DNA from: Tragulus kanchil
Lineage: Eukaryota; Chordata; Mammalia; Artiodactyla; Tragulidae
Assembly: GCA_022376925.1 (NCBI GenBank)
Contig: JAIOJX010000005.1
Location: forward strand, 91,051,001 to 91,115,000
Length of the DNA: 64,000 nucleotides
Reading direction: 5' to 3'
Below the pieces are notes generated by a model. That model made no database searches, was not told where the DNA came from, and saw nothing but the letters and a program-made list of their open reading frames with translations. Each line of letters opens with the position of its first letter. The first letter of the stretch is position 1. Of the stretch, positions 44,515 to 56,623 are shown one piece after another. The translations under genes were made by a program, and so were the position numbers.

Positions 44515-44729
44515 TCAAATTTATTGATTTCTATGTGGTAGGCACAAATTTAAACGCTTTACATGACTTTTCTCCTTTATTCTTTGTTATAATTCTGTGA
44601 AGTCTATTATTATTTCCATTTTCCTGATGGGAAAATAGAGACCACGAGACTGAGTTATCTGTCCAAGGTGACAGACTACAGTTGACTGAGTCAGGATTTG
44701 ATCCCAGAGCCAGTGCTGAATTTCTTCCA
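44515..44729 (-). repeat. MIR SINE, near full length
   Basis: Antisense MIR order: 'gtggtaggcacaaatttaaa', 'cgctttacatgacttttctc', 'ttattatttccattttcctg', 'ctgtccaaggtgacagacta' and 'caggatttgatcccagagcc'. Head and tail are both visible. Adjacent to and opposing the MIR at 44387-44490. Confidence 0.75.
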
Positions 44730-47090
44730 ATAAGGTTTGTTTCCTACCTTTCCTCCCTCTCCTAAAGTTGGTCCTGCTTACATCTCTCCTCACAAACCTT
44801 AATTCTGAGAGGATTCTGAAATGGGAAAGAGACTGCAGAGTATATCCCATAAAACTCATTGTTTTAAAGTTGAGGAAGCTAAGGTCTTGTGTCCAAACCC
44901 CATAGTCAGATATGTGCAAAGCCAAGCCTGGTAGCAGGGGAGCCTTACCAGTCAGCTGTCAGTGAGCACTGGACTAGCTCCCCTATTTGTTGGAAAGCAC
45001 GGATTGTTCTCTGGAGAGCTGAATAAGAATGAAACACTTAAGTGCTGACTGCCTTCAAGGTTCTTAGCTTTAAATGCCTGTTACACCCAGACCACCTCCT
45101 AAGGTGGCCATATTGCTTTTCTCACATCTCTGTTCCTCCCCACCCCCAGGGATTTAGCAGTGTATACCAGTCTAGCCATACTGGTTATTAAAACATTGAG
45201 ATATTTCTGCATTCATTGGAAATCATGACTTCCCTGATCTGGCTTTCCCTTCTCTACCCTCAGCTTCCCATAATTTAGCAGTTAAAGAGTTAAGCCTGGA
45301 CAGACCAATGGGTTCAGAGAACCCTGCTCCAGGCCTCTTGGACTCGCATTGCAAGTGCAGAGCTAATTGCTAAATTCAGTCATTTGAATGTCACTCCAGT
45401 CTGGTGTTGGCTTGTTTGGTTCAATAGGATGAACTGAACAATGAAATATTCTTTCTTTTCAGAATTTTTGCCTAGAGGACAGGACAGCGGGATCTTTAAG
45501 TGAGAGTTGGAACAGCTGGAGGATTGTGAAAAGGGTTGTGGCCAGAGTGGGCTTCGGGCAAGACTGGGATGTGAGGAAGCAGTCTGTCCTCAATGAGCTG
45601 AGGAGGGTGAGGCAGAGCGCCTAGAGACACTGACAGCACGAGACAGGGCAGATGGCCAGGAGACAGAGGGAGCAGTCAGTCCCAAGAGCCACTTCAGTCA
45701 TTGAATATGCTCTAGGTCCCTTAGGACTCCCTGCAGGTGCCCACACCAAAGCCCTTCTTCCTGAATAAGTCTGCTCTTAAAAAAGAAGAGCAAGACATAG
45801 CAGAGGTTCAAGCCAATAGTCATTTGTTCCTTTTAAGTCAAACCACAAGAGATCCATTTAAATTGTAAGATCTATTGCAAGCAGCACCACACCATGGATC
45901 ACATCTGCATAAGGTTTGTTTCCTACCTTTCCTCCCTCTCCTAAAGTTGGTCCTGCTTACATCTCTCCTCACAAACCTTAATTCTGAGAGGATTCTGAAA
46001 TGGGAAAGAGACTGCAGAGTATATCCCATAAAACTCATTGTTTTAAAGTTGAGGAAGCTAAGGTCTTGTGTCCAAACCCCATAGTCAGATATGTGCAAAG
46101 CCAAGCCTGGTAGCAGGGGAGCCTTACCAGTCAGCTGTCAGTGAGCACTGGACTAGCTCCCCTATTTGTTGGAAAGCACGGATTGTTCTCTGGAGAGCTG
46201 AATAAGAATGAAACACTTAAGTGCTGACTGCCTTCAAGGTTCTTAGCTTTAAATGCCTGTTACACCCAGACCACCTCCTAAGGTGGCCATATTGCTTTTC
46301 TCACATCTCTGTTCCTCCCCACCCCCAGGGATTTAGCAGTGTATACCAGTCTAGCCATACTGGTTATTAAAACATTGAGATATTTCTGCATTCATTGGAA
46401 ATCATGACTTCCCTGATCTGGCTTTCCCTTCTCTACCCTCAGCTTCCCATAATTTAGCAGTTAAAGAGTTAAGCCTGGACAGACCAATGGGTTCAGAGAA
46501 CCCTGCTCCAGGCCTCTTGGACTGCGCATTGCAAGTGCAGAGCTAATTGCTAAATTCAGTCATTTGAATGTCACTCCAGTCTGGTGTTGGCTTGTTTGGT
46601 TCAATAGGATGAACTGAACAATGAAATATTCTTTCTTTTCAGAATTTTTGCCTAGAGGACAGGACAGCGGGATCTTTAAGTGAGAGTTGGAACAGCTGGA
46701 GGATTGTGAAAAGGGTTGTGGCCAGAGTGGGCTTCGGGCAAGACTGGGATGTGAGGAAGCAGTCTGTCCTCAATGAGCTGAGGAGGGTGAGGCAGAGCGC
46801 CTAGAGACACTGACAGCACGAGACAGGGCAGATGGCCAGGAGACAGAGGGAGCAGTCAGTCCCAAGAGCCACTTCAGTCATTGAATATGCTCTAGGTCCC
46901 TTAGGACTCCCTGCAGGTGCCCACACCAAAGCCCTTCTTCCTGAATAAGTCTGCTCTTAAAAAAGAAGAGCAAGACATAGCAGAGGTTCAAGCCAATAGT
47001 CATTTGTTCCTTTTAAGTCAAACCACAAGAGATCCATTTAAATTGTAAGATCTATTGCAAGCAGCACCACACCATGGATCACATCTGCAT
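44730..47090 (+). repeat. Tandem duplication D14 (unit 1179-1180 bp)
   Basis: Copy A is 44730-45908 and copy B 45909-47090. Junction microhomology is 'at'. The only internal difference noted is 'gactcgcattg' versus 'gactgcgcattg'. I recognise no repeat or exon within the unit. Frames of 88-112 codons on - (44587-44925; 45838-46104) are chance. Confidence 0.95.
44931..45908. other. Unrecognised content of D14 unit
   Basis: Moderate-GC single-copy-type sequence with purine-rich patches near 45590-45670. No family recognised. Repeated at 46110-47090. Confidence 0.45.
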
Positions 47091-48149
47091 GACTGGCCCA
47101 GGCTCTGGGAAGACAGAGCCTCACTGTGATGAGGTTAGACGAGGTCAGCAGCTGAAGCCTAGCGGCCTGAAGAATGCTCTCCTCTTTCAAATTGGCCTCG
47201 ATTCAGGGCTGCTGTCCGTGAACATGAATGATCACTTTTAATAACCAAGTGGACATTGAAATGGTAATGAGAATATTATGGTTTTCCAAATGAAAAGCCT
47301 CAATCTAATACATTTTCCTTTGAGAACACTAATTTGAAAATAAAATCATAGTTCATTTAAGCGGAATTAATTACAAAGAATCATGGAAAGTAACCAGCAA
47401 ATGCCATTTATAGCACTGCTTTCATAGATCGGTGCTCAAGCACCTATAGGATCTATAATTTCTCACTTCCTGGGAAACTGAGGAAGGTTGGTGAGAGTTC
47501 TTTCATCACTGAATTTTTTAAGATGACTATAAAATGTACTGGAAGAAGGGAGTGAGAAGATTTTAAGTAGGAGTATGGATCATGGGCAAAATGGGTCCAA
47601 AGGCTAGATCAGAAATGGAGTAGCAAGATGATGCATCAGCAGGAAAGGAAAAAAAAATACTTGAACATGATACTCAAAGCCCCGTATTCTTCTGCATACC
47701 CTCTGAGCCTTGGCCTCATGGAAAGTCCTGGGTTCATCTGTTTTCTTTTCCATCCCTTCTCCTGAGAAAGCTGAAGTTTCTGATGGAAATTCGTTGAGTC
47801 CTTCAAACTCACACCCTCATACTTTCCAACTTCTGACTTTGACTCTTAATTTTTTATTATGTTTTGCATGGTCTCCTGCCTCATGACATTTAAAGTATAT
47901 TACTTTGTTTTCCAGTGCTTGATTTTCACTTTTGCTATATGCTTTCTTGAACTTTTGCACATTTTTTTGGCCTTGTGTATCTGAAATATCTAGGTCCTCC
48001 CTCCTACAATTCTAATTCACTTTTGCTTATATACAGAGGACTGTGAAAAGACAAGTTTCTGGGGAGCCTTCCTGGACTTCTCAGACTATGTCAGGTGCCC
48101 TCATGCCTTCTGGTTGATATTTATGTAATTACTCTGGTAAATGTCAAGC
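47091..48149. other. Unrecognised single-copy stretch
   Basis: No gene or confident repeat. 47800-48050 is T-rich and may be LINE-derived, but I cannot place it. Confidence 0.4.
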
Positions 48150-48290
48150 CTCTCAGTGCAGATCAGCTGGGGCCAGTATGAAACATACAGATTCCTTGGC
48201 CCTGGAGACTCTGGTTCCATGGGTCTGGGATAGGCCCTCGGGCCTGGAAATTTCTCCATTTATAAGGGTGCAGGTGATGTTATCATCAAG
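48150..48290. repeat. MER5A-like hAT remnant
   Basis: 'cagatcagctggggccagta', 'acagattccttggccctgga' and 'gtgcaggtgatgttatc' resemble the MER5A order. Diverged; TIRs not intact. Confidence 0.45.
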
Positions 48291-48522
48291 AAAGCTTGGC
48301 AGGTGCAGGTCCCAGAGATTCATACTCAATCTGGAACAAGGCTTTGGCAGAATGTGAGAAGAGATAATATTTTCCAAGTCCAGTTTCCATTTTAGCTTCA
48401 TGTTGTTTTGCAGGAAGTCTTGCCTCTTTTTTTTCCTCCCCATAATGCATTGCTTTTATCATCCAAACTGAGTATCTCTAGCTCCTGGATGAGAGAGAGA
48501 CTCTGAGCAGTGGCCTTTTCTC

Positions 48523-50737
48523 ATTAAGGGCCTAGACCATACCTGTTCTGCCCAGTATTCCCTTATGTCCCTGCACATTTGCTGGTAGGCATCCTCTCCA
48601 TCTGTAGAGTCAGTGATGACTGAGGTCACCACCAAATCCTTCCCGGTTGTGCATTCAGGAGGCCCTAGGGAAAGAAATCAGGACTTTTGGTCAATGGAAT
48701 TTGGGGAAAGTTTATTGGCCATACAGTGTTTCCCAAGAAACGGGCTCCAAGCAATAGGCTGGGTTAAACCTGATTCAGAGACAGCTTTGAGAGTGATCCT
48801 AAAAGCTTGTGCAATCACTTTCCAATATCCTACCATTTCCACCCGCCTTGAACAAGCAAGGGTCAGTGAACACATTTGAGGGACCAGTGAAGAATGGAGA
48901 AGCTGAGGCTTGCAGACTTCAGTATCTGCCGGAGCGCCTGAGTCCACCTTCTCCTTCGGAGTACTTATATTTTCTGCCCTTTTGCACCTCTCAGAAACAC
49001 TGAACCCAGAAATAAGTTTCAAATTTTTGAGTAACCAATTCCATTCCTTTCTTTTAGCTATCTTATCTATTTTTGGCTATATATTTTTAATCATATACTC
49101 TGGTAGTTGGAGATTAATGTATGTGATGACTTTATAGGACATTTACCAGAAAGCAAATATTCTCTCATAAATCATCACTATCTTTTACATCAAAGCCTTT
49201 TACAGATCAATGTACTTGTTCCTGTGAAGCATCTTGAAAGCAGAGCAGGCTTTTTAAAAAAATTTATTTATTTTTTACAGGGTCAGAGCAGATTTGTATT
49301 GAGCGTGTGTTTCTTTTCTCTCAGAGCTGTGGCTCTCCTCTGTACAGGGACACTAGTGACATGTAGGTTTCATTCCACTTGGTGTCAGTATTGTGCTCCT
49401 GATTGTCACTGTGTTCTTAATTTTGTAAAAACGTGAATGTGGGCATTTCAGTGGGAATATCCCGTATAGTAACAAATTTGGAAGATGCCAGGCCACCGGA
49501 ACCTGGGCTGATGCCACTCCTTTGATTGTCAGCTGCAAACTCACATTGTAACAAATGCGGCGGCCAACTCATTATAACTCCTTTGTCTCGACATCTTATT
49601 TTAATATTAATACCTTCTGAACCTTTCAAATTAAGGGCCTAGACCATACCTGTTCTGCCCAGTATTCCCTTATGTCCCTGCACATTTGCTGGTAGGCATC
49701 CTCTCCATCTGTAGAGTCAGTGATGACTGAGGTCACCACCAAATCCTTCCCGGTTGTGCATTCAGGAGGCCCTAGGGAAAGAAATCAGGACTTTTGGTCA
49801 ATGGAATTTGGGGAAAGTTTATTGGCCATACAGTGTTTCCCAAGAAACGGGCTCCAAGCAATAGGCTGGGTTAAACCTGATTCAGAGACAGCTTTGAGAG
49901 TGATCCTAAAAGCTTGTGCAATCACTTTCCAATATCCTACCATTTCCACCCGCCTTGAACAAGCAAGGGTCAGTGAACACATTTGAGGGACCAGTGAAGA
50001 ATGGAGAAGCTGAGGCTTGCAGACTTCAGTATCTGCCGGAGCGCCTGAGTCCACCTTCTCCTTCGGAGTACTTATATTTTCTGCCCTTTTGCACCTCTCA
50101 GAAACACTGAACCCAGAAATAAGTTTCAAATTTTTGAGTAACCAATTCCATTCCTTTCTTTTAGCTATCTTATCTATTTTTGGCTATATATTTTTAATCA
50201 TATACTCTGGTAGTTGGAGATTAATGTATGTGATGACTTTATAGGACATTTACCAGAAAGCAAATATTCTCTCATAAATCATCACTATCTTTTACATCAA
50301 AGCCTTTTACAGATCAATGTACTTGTTCCTGTGAAGCATCTTGAAAGCAGAGCAGGTTTTTAAAAAAATTTATTTATTTTTTACAGGGTCAGAGCAGATT
50401 TGTATTGAGCGTGTGTTTCTTTTCTCTCAGAGCTGTGGCTCTCCTCTGTACAGGGACACTAGTGACATGTAGGTTTCATTCCACTTGGTGTCAGTATTGT
50501 GCTCCTGATTGTCACTGTGTTCTTAATTTTGTAAAAACGTGAATGTGGGCATTTCAGTGGGAATATCCCGTATAGTAACAAATTTGGAAGATGCCAGGCC
50601 ACCGGAACCTGGGCTGATGCCACTCCTTTGATTGTCAGCTGCAAACTCACATTGTAACAAATGCGGCGGCCAACTCATTATAACTCCTTTGTCTCGACAT
50701 CTTATTTTAATATTAATACCTTCTGAACCTTTCAAAT
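48523..50737 (+). repeat. Tandem duplication D15 (unit 1107 bp)
   Basis: Copy A is 48523-49629 and copy B 49630-50737. Junction microhomology is 'aat'. One homopolymer-type difference ('gcaggctttttaaa' versus 'gcaggtttttaaa'). No repeat family recognised in the unit. Confidence 0.95.
48600..49629. other. Unrecognised content of D15 unit
   Basis: Several 60-115 codon frames on both strands overlap each other (for example 48678-49022 -, 49107-49436 +). None has a recognisable domain or coherent exon structure. Repeated in copy B. Confidence 0.4.
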
Positions 50738-50930
50738 GCTTTAGAGACTCGACCTGTGGTGACAGCTTGTCGGCACACAGTAGTGACAAAGTCTCAGCAA
50801 CAAGAGGGCTGAGAAGGCAGTGTTTTACCTCCAGCTGTTTCTCCTTGTTGCTTTTAGCAAAGTCCAATGAGTTTTTCCTTAAGAGACAGTGATTACAGTT
50901 ACTTGTCTGAGGTAGAAATTAAATGTAAAA

Positions 50931-51105
50931 CTGTGCTTCTCACCTTTAGCTGCACATTACGATCACCTGGGAAGACAATTTGACATGCTGATGCCTTAAC
51001 ATACAAGAGGGATGGAAGTCTCTCAGAGGAGAAAGGAGCTTGAGAATCAGCATTTTAAGAAGTTCTCCAGATAACTTCAGTATCTAACCAGATTGAGAAC
51101 CTCTG
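50931..51105 (+). repeat. MER5A-like hAT element
   Basis: Start 'ctgtgcttctcacctttagc', 'gcacattacgatcacctggg', and end 'gattgagaacctctg' show the MER5-type inverted ends and internal signature. Non-coding. Confidence 0.65.
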
Positions 51106-51338
51106 TCCCAAAGGAAAATTTGAGGTGTTGGAGCTACCAGTAAATACAGAAAAATCCCAGAATTAAAAATAAGCTAAAATTAACCCCCAAATCAGAAAAT
51201 CTGGGTTCTAGCTCCTTCTGTAAAAGGTGAAGAGAAGAGGGTGGACTGTTTAGGGATCCCAGGATTTAAGAAATGACACAAGAGCAGATTCTTTGATTTT
51301 TGAAAATTTCCCCTCTTAGGTATCCCAGACTTCTTTTT

Positions 51339-51379
51339 GGGGTGGGGGGGGGCGTGGTGGGGAGGTAGGGGGGTGGGCG
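51339..51379 (+). repeat. G-rich tract, quadruplex-capable
   Basis: Roughly 40 bases dominated by G runs (several runs of at least three, one of nine), lying exactly where the antisense SINE at 51380-51636 should have its T-rich tail. Could form a G-quadruplex on the + strand, or could be a consensus error. Confidence 0.85.
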
Positions 51380-51636
51380 GGCCACTTCTATTGGTCTTTC
51401 ATTTGTCCGTTTTCATCCATCTTTGTTCTTTGGCCCATGTGGGCCTCCCATCGCAGTGGCCTCTGTTGTCGCAGAGCACCGCTCTGGGCGCATGCGCTCC
51501 AGAGCTCCGGCTCAGTAATTGGACACATCGGTCCAGCCGCTCTGTGGCACGCGGGATCTTTCCAGGCCAGGGATTGAACCGGCACTCCTTGCACTGCAAG
51601 GTGGTGTCCTTACCCACTGGATCACCAGGGAAGACC
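51380..51636 (-). repeat. CHR-2-like SINE with 15-bp TSD
   Basis: Tail on + 'ggccacttctattggtcttt', head 'ggatcaccagggaagac'. Exact TSD 'cccagacttcttttt' (51324-51338 and 51637-51651). First tail subtype. The usual A/T tail is replaced by the G-rich tract at 51339-51379. Confidence 0.88.
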
Positions 51637-51734
51637 CCCAGACTTCTTTTTAGAGAAGTCCAGTAAGCTAGGAACTTGAGTGAGTACAAACAAAATTCCC
51701 AGGAAAGGTCTGCTCTTGTTAAAAGACTGGGACA

Positions 51735-51997
51735 GGGCTTCCTTGGTGGTCCAGTGGGTAAGGACACCGCCTTGCAGTGCGCCAGTTCGAACCCTGGCCT
51801 GGGAAGATTCCACGTGCCGCGGAGTGGCTGGACGGATGTGTCCGACTATCAAGCCGGAGCTCTGGAGCGCATGCGCCCAGAGCCGGTGCTCTGTAGTGAG
51901 AGAGGCGACTGTGATGGGAGGCCCACACAGACCAAAGAACAAAGATAAATAGATGAAAGATCAATAGAAGTGGCCAAAAAAAAAAAAAAAGAAACCC
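51735..51997 (+). repeat. CHR-2-like SINE, opposite to its neighbour
   Basis: Head 'gggcttccttggtggtccag', body, tail 'caatagaagtggcc' and an A-run. TSD 'taaaagactgggaca' (51720-51734) and 'taaaagattgggaca' (51998-52012), one mismatch. Missing about 8 bp in the head ('cagtgcgccagttcg') relative to other copies. Forms a head-to-head inverted pair with 51380-51636, about 98 bp apart. Confidence 0.9.
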
Positions 51998-52038
51998 TAA
52001 AAGATTGGGACATTACAGTCTAACAAGATAAGAACTTT

Positions 52039-52620
52039 TGACAATGGGTGCCCTACTCCAGGGAGTCAGCAGGGAAGAAACCACACACTCTTACCTGTGG
52101 AAAACATTGAGAATTCTGGGTGGACAACCTAGACTTCCACCCTGGACTGGAGTAAAGGTGCATTGCTCCCACTTCCACCCCTCCCCTGCCAGGAACTGAA
52201 TTTCCACCTGCGGCTGGTGGGAATGAGTGGGGGAGTCTAGACTTGCACCTCCTCGCAGTGGTCAAGACGAAGAGAGTTAGTGCCTTCCTGCCACCATCAG
52301 CCCAGTTTCAGCGTAGGTCAGCTAAGCAAAACATTTAAATAAAATCTAGAGTGTTAAGACATAACACTCAAAATGTCCCGAATACAATTTTAAAAAAGTC
52401 ACTTATTGTACCAAGGACCAGGAAAATCTTAACGTGAATGAGAGAAGAAAATCTATACCTGTCCAGATGAAGCTGACACACACGGGGATTATTGATAAGT
52501 ATTTTAAAGCAGATCTCTTAAAAATGCTTTAGTGAGCATCTATGAACGTGCCTGAAACAAAGGAGAGTAAGCTGGTCAGATGATTTGTGTGCACCCTGAA
52601 TGAAGATCACTAATTTAGAA
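52039..52620 (+). repeat. Old L1 (L1M) 5' region fragment
   Basis: 'actcaaaatgtcccgaatac', 'ccaaggaccaggaaaatctt', 'attttaaagcagatctctta' and 'atgaacgtgcctgaaacaaa' match the recalled 5' part of mammalian L1M elements. Diverged; left edge uncertain. The part from 52381 is duplicated in D16. Confidence 0.6.
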
Positions 52621-54658
52621 AGTTTAGACGTCTCTGAAGACCTGAGGCAGTCAGCTGACTTACCAGGTCTTCGTTTCTTAAACATTTCTGTGAAAGCCTA
52701 AACCTACTTCATCCTAAATATCTCTTGAATGCTTTGGACTTATTTCTTGTCAGCATCACGTAAACCTGAGTAGAATGAATATCAGCAAATATAATATTCA
52801 ACCTCATTGGTCTTTAAGGCTAAAGATTTAAAGAGCCAAGAATGACCATCACTTTATAGGCCCAGAATCAGTGATGCCATCTCTGACTACTTCCACCTAA
52901 CTGAAACTGCATGTCTTATTAAGGATGGGGCCAGCACTTCGTTTCTCTTGCACATTGACTGCAGCTCCCATACCCACATTGTGCTCTTCTTACTGCTTCA
53001 CTTCAGGGTCCGTTTGGGGGAGTTGGGTGGAAGAATTGATGGTATAAATAGGGGAAGAAGGAGAGGGGATTTGGTGCCCCACTTCCCCTTCCGCTGCTGC
53101 CCTTTTCAGCAGGAGTTCTAGCAGCAGTCCTCAGCAGCTGTCACGCTTCACTTTTGTTGAAATCGTCCACCTATCTCCGGGTCACGTCCAGCTGCTTTCT
53201 GCTAAGGTCCCAAACTCCTCCAATAAAAATGCCCACAAAAGCTTGAGGCTGAAACAGAGTTCAATATTATTAACCCACTTGAGGATAGGTCCCACTCATA
53301 AAACACCTGTCATCTGGCTACCTTCTTCTTTCGAATTCTGTGAGAAAAGGAAGAAAGGAGTAAGTTCCATTTTAGTTTTGCACTTTTGATGTATTAAAAT
53401 TGAGGTTCAGAAAAACCTGAAAGGCCTCTGTGCATGGGGAGAAAGCAATAAGCCTGTCAGAATGCCTCCTATTCTCCATCTTTCCAGTTAGGACCAAAGC
53501 CACTGCTCTGTTGTCCTCTCAATACAATTTTAAAAAGTCACTTATTGTACCAAGGACCAGGAAAATCTTAACGTGAATGAGAGAAGAAAATCTATACCTG
53601 TCCAGATGAAGCTGACACACGGGGATTATTGATAAGTATTTTAAAGCAGATCTCTTAAAAATGCTTTAGTGAGCATCTATGAACGTGCCTGAAACAAAGG
53701 AGAGTAAGCTGGTCAGATGATTTGTGTGCACCCTGAATGAAGATCACTAATTTAGAAAGTTTAGACGTCTCTGAAGACCTGAGGCAGTCAGCTGACTTAC
53801 CAGGTCTTCGTTTCTTAAACATTTCTGTGAAAGCCTAAACCTACTTCATCCTAAATATCTCTTGAATGCTTTGGACTTATTTCTTGTCAGCATCACGTAA
53901 ACCTGAGTAGAATGAATATCAGCAAATATAATATTCAACCTCATTGGTCTTTAAGGCTAAAGATTTAAAGAGCCAAGAATGACCATCACTTTATAGGCCC
54001 AGAATCAGTGATGCCATCTCTGACTACTTCCACCTAACTGAAACTGCATGTCTTATTAAGGATGGGGCCAGCACTTCGTTTCTCTTGCACATTGACTGCA
54101 GCTCCCATACCCACATTGTGCTCTTCTTACTGCTTCACTTCAGGGTCCGTTTGGGGGAGTTGGGTGGAAGAATTGATGGTATAAATAGGGGAAGAAGGAG
54201 AGGGGATTTGGTGCCCCACTTCCCCTTCCGCTGCTGCCCTTTTCAGCAGGAGTTCTAGCAGCAGTCCTCAGCAGCTGTCACGCTTCACTTTTGTTGAAAT
54301 CGTCCACCTATCTCCGGGTCACGTCCAGCTGCTTTCTGCTAAGGTCCCAAACTCCTCCAATAAAAATGCCCACAAAAGCTTGAGGCTGAAACAGAGTTCA
54401 ATATTATTAACCCACTTGAGGATAGGTCCCACTCATAAAACACCTGTCATCTGGCTACCTTCTTCTTTCGAATTCTGTGAGAAAAGGAAGAAAGGAGTAA
54501 GTTCCATTTTAGTTTTGCACTTTTGATGTATTAAAATTGAGGTTCAGAAAAACCTGAAAGGCCTCTGTGCATGGGGAGAAAGCAATAAGCCTGTCAGAAT
54601 GCCTCCTATTCTCCATCTTTCCAGTTAGGACCAAAGCCACTGCTCTGTTGTCCTCTCA
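52381..54658 (+). repeat. Tandem duplication D16 (unit about 1140 bp)
   Basis: Copy A is 52381-53520 and copy B 53521-54658. Differences are indels only ('taaaaaagtc' versus 'taaaaagtc', 'gacacacacgg' versus 'gacacacgg'). The junction shares 'aatacaa' context only from the unit itself. It overlaps D17, giving copies at 53175-53520, 54312-54658 and 55468-55815. Confidence 0.95.
52621..53520. other. Unrecognised content of D16 unit
   Basis: No exon or repeat recognised. Contains a TATA-like 'ggtataaatagggg' at 53041 (again near 54178), with no supporting promoter context or downstream reading frame. Confidence 0.4.
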
Positions 54659-56623
54659 GTCCCCATGACTGAAAAGTCTTTCCTAAAGCAACGTGGTAGG
54701 TCACTGAGAAGCACTGATGTTTGCTGATGTACATGGGCAAGTCCTTTTCTCAATCATCTGAATTTTCTGTCATTAGATTCACATGGGAATGGGGTGAGAA
54801 TGTTGCTTTTTATCAAGTGTTTCATTGCAGATTGCAAAATGTTCCTCAAACAGAAGTAGAATTGTTCTTCGTCTTGTCAAGCCCCATGATGATTGCTAAG
54901 GTCACTACTTTATTGTTCAAAATTCTCCGGATGATCAACTGTTCTCTGGCTACTGGATTATCTTCCAGAGAGGAAGCTGGGGTCAGGTCAGTCCCATCCT
55001 GATAACGTTCCTCTACTGGACTCCACGCAGTTAGTACAGCTAGTTGATCACTGATCTTGCTTATTCATATAGTTACCAATTTTTCGCAAAAGCCTATTTA
55101 ATCTGCTACCAGGAACAGGTAGAGTTTAGGAAGGAGAAGAGGAAGCAATGCAGTTGAGGCTCATGGGTTTGTTTTTTCCCAGTCTCTATTTCCTTATGCA
55201 GGGATAAATGACCGAGGTGATTCTTCTCCCCCTGTCATGACACAGGGCTTTGCTGAGCCTCTGGCAGCCGTAGCTTTGGATTCCCAATTCAGTGTCTTTC
55301 CTTTGTACCATCAGGTGGATCTTCAGGAAATCAATAGGCCTGGAGGAGCTTTGTGGTGGGATTTAAAAGTATCAGCTGTAGCTTCAAAGATGAGAGAGTA
55401 ATGGATTAGGGACTGTCATGCAGGGATGGATCATCACTGAGAGGAGTAAGGATCTGGAGGAAAAAGGCTCCGGGTCACGTCCAGCTGCTTTCTGCTAAGG
55501 TCCCAAACTCCTCCAATAAAAATGCCCACAAAAGCTTGAGGCTGAAACAGAGTTCAATATTATTAACCCACTTGAGGATAGGTCCCACTCATAAAACACC
55601 TGTCATCTGGCTACCTTCTTCTTTCGAATTCTGTGAGAAAAGGAAGAAAGGAGTAAGTTCCATTTTAGTTTTGCACTTTTGATGTATTAAAATTGAGGTT
55701 CAGAAAAACCTGAAAGGCCTCTGTGCATGGGGAGAAAGCAATAAGCCTGTCAGAATGCCTCCTATTCTCCATCTTTCCAGTTAGGACCAAAGCCACTGCT
55801 CTGTTGTCCTCTCAGTCCCCATGACTGAAAAGTCTTTCCTAAAGCAACGTGGTAGGTCACTGAGAAGCACTGATGTTTGCTGATGTACATGGGCAAGTCC
55901 TTTTCTCAATCATCTGAATTTTCTGTCATTAGATTCACATGGGAATGGGGTGAGAATGTTGCTTTTTATCAAGTGTTTCATTGCAGATTGCAAAATGTTC
56001 CTCAAACAGAAGTAGAATTGTTCTTCGTCTTGTCAAGCCCCATGATGATTGCTAAGGTCACTACTTTATTGTTCAAAATTCTCCGGATGATCAACTGTTC
56101 TCTGGCTACTGGATTATCTTCCAGAGAGGAAGCTGGGGGTCAGGTCAGTCCCATCCTGATAACGTTCCTCTACTGGACTCCACGCAGTTAGTACAGCTAG
56201 TTGATCACTGATCTTGCTTATTCATATAGTTACCAATTTTTCGCAAAAGCCTATTTAATCTGCTACCAGGAACAGGTAGAGTTTAGGAAGGAGAAGAGGA
56301 AGCAATGCAGTTGAGGCTCATGGGTTTGTTTTTTCCCAGTCTCTATTTCCTTATGCAGGGATAAATGACCGAGGTGATTCTTCTCCCCCTGTCATGACAC
56401 AGGGCTTTGCTGAGCCTCTGGCAGCCGTAGCTTTGGATTCCCAATTCAGTGTCTTTCCTTTGTACCATCAGGTGGATCTTCAGGAAATCAATAGGCCTGG
56501 AGGAGCTTTGTGGTGGGATTTAAAAGTATCAGCTGTAGCTTCAAAGATGAGAGAGTAATGGATTAGGGACTGTCATGATCCAGACTTAATGGGAGATGAG
56601 ATCATCACTGAGAGGAGTAAGGA
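54312..56623 (+). repeat. Tandem duplication D17 (unit 1156 bp, copy A end damaged)
   Basis: Copy A is 54312-55467 and copy B 55468-56623. The last about 60 bp of A is degraded: about a dozen bases are missing after 'gactgtcatg', and the end 'ggatctggaggaaaaagg' is unlike B. B continues cleanly into single-copy sequence. One indel occurs at 'agctggggtcag' versus 'agctgggggtcag'. Confidence 0.95.
54659..55467. other. Unrecognised content of D17 unit
   Basis: A + strand frame of about 93-104 codons (54721; 55877) changes its C-terminus between copies because of the single-base indel. No known domain; not called a gene. Confidence 0.4.

Noticed and set aside
53041..53055. TATA-box promoter
   Set aside because: 'ggtataaatagggg' alone, without initiator, CpG island or downstream exon, is weak evidence in mammalian DNA.
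54721..56191. 93/104-codon frames occurring twice as paralogous genes
   Set aside because: They are the two copies of D17, differing by a one-base indel.
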